NCBI GenBank assembly: GCA_036835325.1
Contig: DAITMF010000020.1
Location: 1-54,145, forward strand
DNA length: 54,145 nt
Direction: 5' to 3'
Origin: CAMCHP01 sp036835325
GTDB taxonomy: Bacteria > Bacteroidota > Bacteroidia > Flavobacteriales_D > Sanyastnellaceae
Shown here piece after piece: positions 32,529-39,569 of the stretch (position 1 is its first letter; each line of letters opens with the position of its first letter). A program made the translations under genes and the position numbers. The notes below the pieces were generated by a model. The model was not told where the DNA came from, made no database searches, and saw nothing but the letters and a program-made list of their open reading frames with translations.

Positions 32529-33608
32529 ATGAAGAAGCTCGACTGGTATATCGTTAAGAAGTTCTTGCTGTCGTTCTTCTACATCTTGGGTGCGTTTTGC
32601 GTCATCACAATGGTGTTTGATTTGGCCGAGAACGTTGACGATATGGTGGTCAACAATGCGCCTTTCGGTGAGGTCATGCTCAGTTACTACGTGAACCTCT
32701 TCTTCCATTTCGGGAGCATGCTGAGCGCGTTCATCGTGTTCATCACCATTATCTTGGTAACGAGCAACCTCGCACAGAAAAGCGAGTTCATTGCGATGTT
32801 GAGCGGTGGGGTCAGCTTTCGACGCCTGTTGCGCCCTTATTTCATTGCCTCGACCTTTCTGGTGGTGCTGTCGTTGATTGTGGCGCACATCATCCTTCCC
32901 GAAGCCAATAAAACACGGGTCGATTTTATCTTCAATTACATCCACACCAAGTTTTACATCAGCGATCAGAACATGTACCGCGAAATTGAACCCGGTACAA
33001 TCGCCTACTTCAGAACCATTACCGCCGAGCGCAATGTAGGGTACAAGTTCTCACTCGAAAACTGGAAGAAGGGTGAGTTGACGCGAAAAATAACGGCCTC
33101 AAAAGGTCGCTTTGATGTGGAGAAAGAGCGGTGGATATTGAGCGCAGTGGTGGTGCGTGACTTCCACGACGACGGAAGTCAAACTGTTCGGCAAGTCAAC
33201 GAGATAGACACCGTTTTACCCATGCGGATTGACGATTTCGGGCAGCGGGCTGAGATCATTTCAACCTTAAACTACCGTGAACTTACTGAGTACATCGAGA
33301 AAGAGCGGCTGAAGGGTTCGGGTAACGTTGCGTTTATCGAAATCGAGAAGTATTCGCGCACATCGAACGCGTTTGCCATTTACGTACTCACCCTGATTGG
33401 AGTCTCAATCGCCTCGCGAAAGGTGCGTGGTGGCACCGGCTTGCACCTGTTTTTTGCGGTGCTGATAGGGGTTACCTACATTTTTGCCCTGAAAATGACC
33501 ACGGTAGCCGCGACCAATGTAGGCTTGCCCACGCAAATTGCCGTTTGGGTGCCGAATTTCCTTTTCTTGCTCCTTGGGTTGGTAATTTACGTCAGGGCAC
33601 CGAAGTGA
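32529..33608 (+). CDS. LptF/LptG family LPS export permease
   Basis: The 359-residue protein has the YjgP/YjgQ layout: N-terminal amphipathic KKLDWYIVKKFLLSFFYILG, six membrane helices in two groups of three (around residues 10-110 and 265-355), and a periplasmic beta-jellyroll between them. SEFIAMLSGGVSFRRLLRPY is the coupling-helix region that contacts the LptB ATPase. It would extract LPS from the inner membrane and pass it along the bridge to LptD, whose gene is at 24430. I cannot tell LptF from LptG. Confidence 0.9.
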   Translation: MKKLDWYIVKKFLLSFFYILGAFCVITMVFDLAENVDDMVVNNAPFGEVMLSYYVNLFFHFGSMLSAFIVFITIILVTSNLAQKSEFIAMLSGGVSFRRLLRPYFIASTFLVVLSLIVAHIILPEANKTRVDFIFNYIHTKFYISDQNMYREIEPGTIAYFRTITAERNVGYKFSLENWKKGELTRKITASKGRFDVEKERWILSAVVVRDFHDDGSQTVRQVNEIDTVLPMRIDDFGQRAEIISTLNYRELTEYIEKERLKGSGNVAFIEIEKYSRTSNAFAIYVLTLIGVSIASRKVRGGTGLHLFFAVLIGVTYIFALKMTTVAATNVGLPTQIAVWVPNFLFLLLGLVIYVRAPK

Positions 33609-33609
33609 T

Positions 33610-34449
33610 TCACAGTGCGGTGCTGTAGACAGTCCATCCGGGGTGTTCTTCGATTTTGGGAAGATGCTCAAAGATGCCATACACGGCTGATCCACTGCCG
33701 CTCATCGAGGTAAAGATTGCCCCATGTGATTTGAGTAAATCAAGCGCGGGAGCGATGCCTTCAAACGCTGCGCAAACCGGGTCTTGAAAGTCGTTAACTG
33801 CGATTGCCGGCCATGTTTCTATGGGCGCTTCAGCAAGTTGCCGAAGCTGGGTCGAAGCCGTTTCGAAATTTTCTTTTTGGGGATGGATGCTTCGCGGAGT
33901 GATTAAACTGTACGCTTCTTTGGTTCCTACATGGATGCCCGGATGGATGAGCACCAAGTGATAGCCTTTCAAGGACAAGGTGCACGGTTCAAGCCGTTCA
34001 CCACGCCCACTCACGAATCGCGCAGTTTCTTCGATGAAAAACGGGCAGTCACTGCCGAGTTGGGCAGCGTAGTGCTCGAGGGTTGTGGTGTCGAGCTTGA
34101 GTTCGAAGAGATCATTCAGCAGCACGAGCATGTGCGCGCCATCGCTTGAGCCCCCGCCAAGGCCGGCGCCCATGGGGATGTTTTTGATGAGCCAAACGTC
34201 AACGCCTCCGATGCCGTGGTTACGATGGAGGAGCTCCCACGCCTTGTAAACCAGGTTGGCCTTAGGGTCGCCATCAATGCTGAGCTTGAGTACTTCGAGT
34301 TTGCAGTCACCATGCGGTGCTTTGACCGCTTCGAGCACATCGTTGAAATTGACCGGATAGAAAACGCTTTCGATGTTGTGGTACCCATCGGGACGTTTTT
34401 CAGTGATGTGGAGGCCGATGTTGATTTTAGCCTTGGGGAAGCGAATCAT
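33610..34449 (-). CDS. ispE: 4-diphosphocytidyl-2-C-methyl-D-erythritol kinase
   Basis: IspE phosphorylates CDP-ME in the MEP pathway of isoprenoid synthesis. The 279-residue GHMP kinase begins with PKAKINIGLHITEKRPDGYH, has the ATP-binding loop PMGAGLGGGSSDGA, and ends with a third motif (MSGSGSAVYGIF). The ATG at 34449 overlaps the era stop by one base (TGATG), so the two are translationally coupled; a GTG one codon earlier is also possible. It is convergent with the permease gene, the two stop codons being one base apart. Confidence 0.95.
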   Translation of the reverse strand: MIRFPKAKINIGLHITEKRPDGYHNIESVFYPVNFNDVLEAVKAPHGDCKLEVLKLSIDGDPKANLVYKAWELLHRNHGIGGVDVWLIKNIPMGAGLGGGSSDGAHMLVLLNDLFELKLDTTTLEHYAAQLGSDCPFFIEETARFVSGRGERLEPCTLSLKGYHLVLIHPGIHVGTKEAYSLITPRSIHPQKENFETASTQLRQLAEAPIETWPAIAVNDFQDPVCAAFEGIAPALDLLKSHGAIFTSMSGSGSAVYGIFEHLPKIEEHPGWTVYSTAL

Positions 34450-35330
34450 CACTCGAGGTATCCGAAGCGTTTGAGTTTCTTGTCGTCGTTGCGCCAGTCT
34501 TTATCAACTTTCACGAAAAGTTCGAGGAACACTTTTTGGTCGATGAAGGCCTCGATGTCTTTGCGCGCGGCGGTACCTACTTTTTTGAGCATACTGCCTT
34601 TGTGTCCGATGAGGATGCCTTTTTGTGATTCACGGGCCACAACGATTTCAGCGCGGATGCGGATGACCGGCCCGTCTTCCAAGTACTGGCTCACAACCAC
34701 TTCACACGAATAGGGAATCTCTTGCTTGTAGTTGAGGAGAATTTTTTCGCGGATGATTTCAGACACAAAGAAGCGCATCGGTTTGGTAGTCAGCTCATCT
34801 TTCGGGAAATAGGGCGGACTTTCAGGCAGTTTGTCGATAACATACTGCAGGATGTTTTCAGTGTTGAACCCGTGCAGCGCCGAGATTGGTCCTACGACTG
34901 CACGCGGAATACGTTCTTTCCACTGGGTGATGCGTGCCTCGATGACATCCGGTTCGGCGAGGTCGACCTTGTTGATGAGGACGAACACGGGCACCTCCAT
35001 GCGGGCAATTTTCTCGAGGGTTTCGGGGTGGTTCATGTCGTCTTCGAAGATATCGGTGACAACAATGAGCACGTCGGCATCTTGCAAGGCGCTTTGAACG
35101 AAGCGCATCATGCCCTCTTGAAGTTTGTATTTTGGGTCGAGTACGCCGGGCGTATCGGAATAAACGATTTGAAAATCGTCGCCATTGACGAGCCCCATGA
35201 TGCGGTGCCGAGTGGTTTGCGCCTTAGACGTAATGATGCTAAGTCGTTCACCTACAAGGCGGTTCATGAGGGTGGATTTCCCGACGTTGGGACTGCCCAC
35301 TATGTTTACAAAGCCTGCGCGGTGTGTCAA
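34449..35330 (-). CDS. era: GTPase Era
   Basis: Era is a GTPase that binds the 3' end of 16S rRNA and guides small-subunit maturation. The 293-residue protein has G1 GSPNVGKS, switch ITSKAQTTRHR, G3 SDTPGV, G4 NKVD, and a C-terminal KH domain with GILIGHKGSMLKKVG. No ATG is available. The start chosen is the TTG at 35330, giving MTHRAGFVNIVG, which matches the usual Bacteroidota N-terminus; a further upstream TTG would put the first codons inside the tRNA promoter. A -7-like CATCTTTG lies upstream on its strand. Confidence 0.93.
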   Translation of the reverse strand: MTHRAGFVNIVGSPNVGKSTLMNRLVGERLSIITSKAQTTRHRIMGLVNGDDFQIVYSDTPGVLDPKYKLQEGMMRFVQSALQDADVLIVVTDIFEDDMNHPETLEKIARMEVPVFVLINKVDLAEPDVIEARITQWKERIPRAVVGPISALHGFNTENILQYVIDKLPESPPYFPKDELTTKPMRFFVSEIIREKILLNYKQEIPYSCEVVVSQYLEDGPVIRIRAEIVVARESQKGILIGHKGSMLKKVGTAARKDIEAFIDQKVFLELFVKVDKDWRNDDKKLKRFGYLE

Positions 35331-35353
35331 AATTTTAAAGACTGTTAATGTGG

Positions 35354-35383
35354 TTGCAAAGATGAGAAAACTTGGTATATTTG
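35354..35383 (+). promoter_or_regulatory. Initiator tRNA-Met promoter
   Basis: TTG (35354-35356), 19 bases, TATATTTG (35376-35383): a canonical Bacteroidota promoter with a leader of only about 6 nt before the tRNA. It lies in the divergent region in front of era. Confidence 0.85.
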
Positions 35384-35393
35384 CACTCAAGAT

Positions 35394-35465
<72 letters not shown>

Positions 35466-35472
35466 CAAAGAA

Positions 35473-35502
35473 AAAAAGGTGAGTTTCGGCTCGCCTTTTT
35501 TG
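35473..35502 (+). terminator. tRNA-Met terminator
   Basis: GGTGAG (35478-35483) pairs with CTCGCC (35490-35495) with one G-T wobble, preceded by an A7 run and followed by a T run. It sits 12 bases after the tRNA end. Confidence 0.8.
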
Positions 35503-35575
35503 TTTTGGGGATGACGTGACGATGAGCCCCAAAGCGCTTCCATCCATCCCCATAAAAAGGCAAGTACCGAATGCG

Positions 35576-35583
35576 TATCTTCG
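35576..35583 (+). promoter_or_regulatory. Possible -7 box of the GH3 gene
   Basis: TATCTTCG has one mismatch from TAnnTTTG and lies about 20 nt before the ATG. Weak. Confidence 0.3.
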
Positions 35584-35602
35584 AAGTCAAATCTCCAGAT
35601 GC

Positions 35603-37138
35603 ATGCCCTTTAACGCCCTACTGTCTTGGTTCATGAAGAAACGGGTTCATCAAATTGACCTGTTTCGCAAATACCCACTTGAAGTTCAACAGGAGTGGTT
35701 TGAGCGTTTGCTGGAGGAAGGACGGGAAACGGAGTTCGGCAAGGAGCACGGTTTTGACGCCATCGAGAATATCGCCGACTTCAAACAACGCATACCGATT
35801 CGCAATTACGATGAGTTTCGGCCGTGGATTGAACGCCTCCGCAATGGAGAGCAAGGCGTGCTGTGGCCATCGCGTGTGAAGTGGTTTGCCAAATCGTCAG
35901 GCACAACCAGCGACAAAAGCAAGTTCATCCCCGTTACCTTGGAGGCCCTAGAAGAATGCCATTACAAGGGAGGAAAAGACCTGCTGGCATTGTACTTCGA
36001 AAACAACCCGGATGCCAAGATTTACTCAGGCAAAACACTGGTCATGGGTGGCAGCAGCAAGCTACATGAAGAAAGCGAAGACTGCTATACGGGCGACCTT
36101 TCGGCCATCATCATCAAAAACCTGCCCATGTGGGTTGAGCTTAAACGGACTCCCAACCGCGATATCGCCTTGATGGACAACTGGGAAGAGAAGATCGAGA
36201 AAATGGCACTCGCCACCATGGATGAAGATGTCGCCATGATTGCAGGTGTGCCTTCTTGGACATTGGTTTTGCTCAAACGCATTATGGAAATCAAAGGTGC
36301 TTCGAACATCTTGGAGGTATGGCCAAACTTGGAGTTGTTCACCCACGGCGGTGTGAGCTTTAAGCCCTACCGCAGCCAATTTGAACAGATCATTCCCAAG
36401 CCCGACATGCAGTACGTTGAAACCTACAACGCAAGCGAGGGCTTTTTCGGAATCCAAGACCGATTGAACGCCGATGACCTCTTGCTCATGCTTGACTACG
36501 GCATTTTCTACGAGTTCATGCCCATGGACGAATTGGGCAAACCTGAGCCCCGCACCTTACAGCTTGATGAAGTGCAAACCGATTGCAACTACGCCTTGGT
36601 GATCAGCACCAATGCCGGCTTGTGGCGCTATATGGTGGGTGATACGGTGCGGTTTACCTCGCTGAACCCGTTCCGAATTCAAGTCAGTGGTCGTACGAAG
36701 TTGTTCATCAACGCTTTTGGTGAAGAGTTGATCATTGACAATGCTGAAACCGCCATGACCGCAGCCTGTGAGGCAACGGGAGCGAAAGTCACCGAATACA
36801 CTGCTTGTCCGGTCTATATGACGGGCGAGTCAACCGGAGCCCATGAATGGCTGGTGGAGTTTGAAACCCACCCAGCAGACTTAGAAGCATTCGTCACCCA
36901 CCTTGACGAAGGACTGAAAGCCGTGAACACCGATTATGCGGCCAAACGCAGTTTTGACTTGAATTTACGGAGGCCGATCGTACGCACGATGCCTTCTGGC
37001 ACGTTTTATGAGTGGTTGAAGTCGAAAGGCAAGGTGGGCGGTCAGCACAAAGTGCCACGGTTGAGCAATGATCGCAGCCATCTTGACGCGATACTTGAAT
37101 TTTCAACGGCCTTTCGTGACAATGCTTTGGTAGAATGA
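35603..37138 (+). CDS. GH3 auxin-responsive-family acyl-adenylating enzyme
   Basis: The 511-residue protein belongs to the GH3 family of the ANL adenylating superfamily. It has the ATP-binding SSGTTSDKSKFIPVT, the second nucleotide motif YNASEGFFGIQ, and the hinge/third motif region NAFGEELIIDNAE. Plant GH3 enzymes join amino acids to acidic hormones; the bacterial ones have an unknown substrate. The start MPFNALLSWFMKKR was preferred to an open frame beginning 29 codons earlier, which has poor sequence. The stop overlaps the next gene, so the two are coupled. Confidence 0.9.
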   Translation: MPFNALLSWFMKKRVHQIDLFRKYPLEVQQEWFERLLEEGRETEFGKEHGFDAIENIADFKQRIPIRNYDEFRPWIERLRNGEQGVLWPSRVKWFAKSSGTTSDKSKFIPVTLEALEECHYKGGKDLLALYFENNPDAKIYSGKTLVMGGSSKLHEESEDCYTGDLSAIIIKNLPMWVELKRTPNRDIALMDNWEEKIEKMALATMDEDVAMIAGVPSWTLVLLKRIMEIKGASNILEVWPNLELFTHGGVSFKPYRSQFEQIIPKPDMQYVETYNASEGFFGIQDRLNADDLLLMLDYGIFYEFMPMDELGKPEPRTLQLDEVQTDCNYALVISTNAGLWRYMVGDTVRFTSLNPFRIQVSGRTKLFINAFGEELIIDNAETAMTAACEATGAKVTEYTACPVYMTGESTGAHEWLVEFETHPADLEAFVTHLDEGLKAVNTDYAAKRSFDLNLRRPIVRTMPSGTFYEWLKSKGKVGGQHKVPRLSNDRSHLDAILEFSTAFRDNALVE

Positions 37139-37881
37139 TGCACTGCTTCACCCTTCTGATTGTACTATTTTCGACGGTTTTTCCGTTGGATGCAGAGCGT
37201 TTTCACGTTGATGACTTGGGGTACATTTACGGGGTGCGTGATTATTCGTTGACCTTGTATGACCGAGACGGACGGATGCGCTTTGTGTATAGCCGTATGG
37301 ACCTCGGCTCACCGAGTCAACTTGACGTCAGCGACCCCTTGCGACCGCTTTTGTTTTATCCGGAAACCGGAACGCTGGTTGCGCTTGACAATACCCTGAG
37401 CGAGCAACGTGTGCTGCGTTTATGGGATGGAGGATGGGGGATGCCCCAGTGGGTAGCTTCAGGCGTAAACCAAGAGTTTTGGGTGTACGATGCGCTGAAC
37501 AAAGAGGTGATTCGCATTGACGATCGAATGATTCGCCGCGCCGGAACCGGTTATTTGCCTGCTGTAACAGGGCATTCACCCGAAATTGTAGGGATGGCTG
37601 AACGGCACGAACAGCTGATAATCGCCGATCGCACCCACGGATTGTGGATTTTCGACCGCTTTGGAACCTTTGTGCGCAGCATTCCCATTCAAGGTTTGCG
37701 CGAATTGCGTACACATGCCTCGGGCATGAGCTTGGCCACCGATTACGGTTTATTTTGGATGCGCTATGGAGAAATGCTCCCCACGCCGGTGGCGCTGCCC
37801 CAACCCACCGAACATGCGGATGTAGATGCCAAGCGGATCTATCTTCTCATTGCCGGACAATTGTGGATATATGACCGCTAA
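37135..37881 (+). CDS. Exported beta-propeller-like protein of unknown function
   Basis: I do not recognise a named family. The 248-residue protein starts with a signal sequence (MMHCFTLLIVLFSTVFPLDA) and then has repeated strands of about 40 residues ending in aromatic-acidic turns (DLGYIYGVRDYSLTLYDRDG, EFWVYDALNKEVIRID, GLWIFDRFGTFVRS, GQLWIYDR), suggesting a small beta propeller. The start ATG overlaps the GH3 stop, and the ATG at 37138 is a close alternative. It probably works with the GH3 protein, but nothing shows how. Confidence 0.7.
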   Translation: MMHCFTLLIVLFSTVFPLDAERFHVDDLGYIYGVRDYSLTLYDRDGRMRFVYSRMDLGSPSQLDVSDPLRPLLFYPETGTLVALDNTLSEQRVLRLWDGGWGMPQWVASGVNQEFWVYDALNKEVIRIDDRMIRRAGTGYLPAVTGHSPEIVGMAERHEQLIIADRTHGLWIFDRFGTFVRSIPIQGLRELRTHASGMSLATDYGLFWMRYGEMLPTPVALPQPTEHADVDAKRIYLLIAGQLWIYDR

Positions 37882-37920
37882 TCGCGTGCTTTTCCGGTCA
37901 GTGGCACAGATAGATTTTCT

Positions 37921-37928
37921 TACTTTAG
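37921..37928 (+). promoter_or_regulatory. Possible -7 box of the dNK gene
   Basis: TACTTTAG has one mismatch from TAnnTTTG and precedes the ATG at 37950 by about 21 nt. Weak. Confidence 0.3.
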
Positions 37929-37949
37929 ACGCTCCAAAAATCTGACTTC

Positions 37950-38564
37950 ATGCACATCGCTATTGCCGGAAACATTGGCAGTGGGAAGACAACCTTGACT
38001 ACCCAACTCGCCAAGCACTACAAATACAAGCCCCATTTTGAAGCGGTTGACGACAACCCCTATCTGAATGACTTTTACAAAGACATGCAGCGCTGGTCGT
38101 TCAACCTCCAGGTGTACTTCTTGAATTCACGTTTTTCGCAAATCATGGCCCTCCGTGATTCAGGGGAGAAGATTGTGCAAGACCGTACCATCTACGAAGA
38201 CGCTTACATCTTTGCACCGAACCTGCATGCGATGGGGTTGATGACCACACGCGATTTTGAGAACTACGTGGCCCTGTTTCAATTGATGGAGCGGTTTCTC
38301 ACACCGCCTGACATCTTGATCTACCTTCGAGCGAGTGTGCCCACTTTGGTGGCGAACATTCAGAAGCGCGGACGTGAGTACGAAGAAGCCATCCGTTTGG
38401 ACTACCTGAACCGCTTGAATGAGCGCTACGAAGCATGGATTTCAACCTACGAAAAAGGCAAGTTGATCATCATTGATGTTGACAACAATCGTTTTCACGA
38501 GAACGATGAAGATTTGGGCAGAATTATCCAATCGATTGATGCAGAAGTAAACGGGTTGTTTTGA
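37950..38564 (+). CDS. Deoxynucleoside kinase
   Basis: The 204-residue enzyme phosphorylates deoxynucleosides for DNA precursor salvage. It has the P-loop GNIGSGKTTL, the DRTIYEDAYIFAPNL signature (equivalent to the ERS motif with the base-stacking region), and the LID region ANIQKRGREYEEAI. The base preference (deoxyadenosine/deoxyguanosine versus deoxycytidine) cannot be read with certainty. It lies between the propeller-like protein and a strong terminator. Confidence 0.93.
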   Translation: MHIAIAGNIGSGKTTLTTQLAKHYKYKPHFEAVDDNPYLNDFYKDMQRWSFNLQVYFLNSRFSQIMALRDSGEKIVQDRTIYEDAYIFAPNLHAMGLMTTRDFENYVALFQLMERFLTPPDILIYLRASVPTLVANIQKRGREYEEAIRLDYLNRLNERYEAWISTYEKGKLIIIDVDNNRFHENDEDLGRIIQSIDAEVNGLF

Positions 38565-38602
38565 CACAGGCCTGACATCCATCCATCCAGACTAAAAAAT
38601 CG

Positions 38603-38636
38603 AAAAAGGGGGAAAGCACAGCTTTCCCCCTTTTTT
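38603..38636. terminator. Strong bidirectional terminator
   Basis: A perfect 10-bp stem, GGGGGAAAGC (38608-38617) and GCTTTCCCCC (38621-38630), with loop ACA, flanked by A5 and T6. It serves the dNK gene and the convergent YceI gene. Confidence 0.92.
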
Positions 38637-38651
38637 ATTCGTTTTAGAAGC

Positions 38652-39476
38652 TTACGAGTCTCGGCGCCCGCGCACCCCAATATTAAGTGTCACTTCATCG
38701 TTGATAACCGCATCGCCGAGGTCATCGAAGAACTTGGCTGATCCGTAGCGGATGTTGTATTCGGTGCGGTCGAAGATGAGCGCGCCACCGATGACAGCTT
38801 CGTTGTTTCCGCTGCGTGCCACGACGGCACTTTTTAGCGTGGCAGCTTTGGTTGTTCCTTTGATGGTGAGCTGACCCACGATGTCGCCTTTGCCTTCAAC
38901 GATGCTCGCTGAAGACACGACGAACTTGGCTTCAGGGTATTTGGCAACATCAAAAAAATCGGCCGATTTGAGGTGGCCTTCGAGTTTCAATCGTTCGGCT
39001 TCGTCTTTGAGGTCACGGTTGGCCAATGCAGCCATGTCAATGATTACTTCACCACCGGTGATGTTACCGCCTTCGAAGGTGAAGAAGCCACCTTTAACCG
39101 GAACTTCTCCGTTGTGTCCGCCACCAATTTTGCGGGCTGACCAGCCAATGCGCGAACGCTCGGTGACCACGGCGAATCGGCCATCTCCGGGTGATTCGAT
39201 TGACATTTCCTCTTCTTTACGCAGTTCAACTTGGCCGGGTTCTTTACCGAGAATTGAGGCCCCGAGGCAACGGCGGAATTCTTCGTCGAAGGACTGGTCT
39301 TTGCGTTGCTCGTCGCATTTAGCTTTCAACAGACTGTCGTCGGTCTTGTAGTGGTCAACACACGCGCAAGCAGGCGATTTCGCAGGTTGATCAGCTGCTG
39401 TTTCAGCAGGTGTTTCTGAATTGCCGCAGGCCATGAGCACGATTGCGGTGATGAATGAGAGAAACAGGTGTTTCAT
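38652..39476 (-). CDS. YceI-domain lipoprotein with a cysteine-rich N-terminal segment
   Basis: The 274-residue protein has a lipoprotein signal ending in IVLMAC. Residues about 35-85 form a separate cysteine-rich segment (PACACVDHYKTDDSLLKAKC, then RRCLGA). The remaining part is a YceI domain (SRIGWSARKIGGGHNGEVPV, KLEGHLKSADFFDVAKYPEA, GQLTIKGTTKAATL, FDRTEYNIRYGS). YceI proteins bind isoprenoid lipids. The YceI gene at 28515 has no such N-terminal segment. It is convergent with the dNK gene. Confidence 0.87.
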   Translation of the reverse strand: MKHLFLSFITAIVLMACGNSETPAETAADQPAKSPACACVDHYKTDDSLLKAKCDEQRKDQSFDEEFRRCLGASILGKEPGQVELRKEEEMSIESPGDGRFAVVTERSRIGWSARKIGGGHNGEVPVKGGFFTFEGGNITGGEVIIDMAALANRDLKDEAERLKLEGHLKSADFFDVAKYPEAKFVVSSASIVEGKGDIVGQLTIKGTTKAATLKSAVVARSGNNEAVIGGALIFDRTEYNIRYGSAKFFDDLGDAVINDEVTLNIGVRGRRDS

Positions 39477-39515
39477 AGGAGTGGTTTGTCGATTTACTTA
39501 GGGCTACAATACATG

Positions 39516-39545
39516 AAAAAGCCCTCGAAGGTTTCAAGGGCTTTT
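39516..39545. terminator. Terminator of the pyrophosphatase gene
   Basis: AAAAGCCCT (39517-39525) pairs with AGGGCTTTT (39537-39545) around an 11-base loop; on the minus strand it ends in a T run. It lies between hppA and the downstream YceI gene. Confidence 0.75.
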
Positions 39546-39569
39546 GAGAAAGTTCGAATTGGCGATCAA

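Noticed and set aside
38564..38652. Riboswitch or small RNA between the dNK and YceI genes
   Set aside because: The only structure is the perfect terminator hairpin, shared by both convergent genes.
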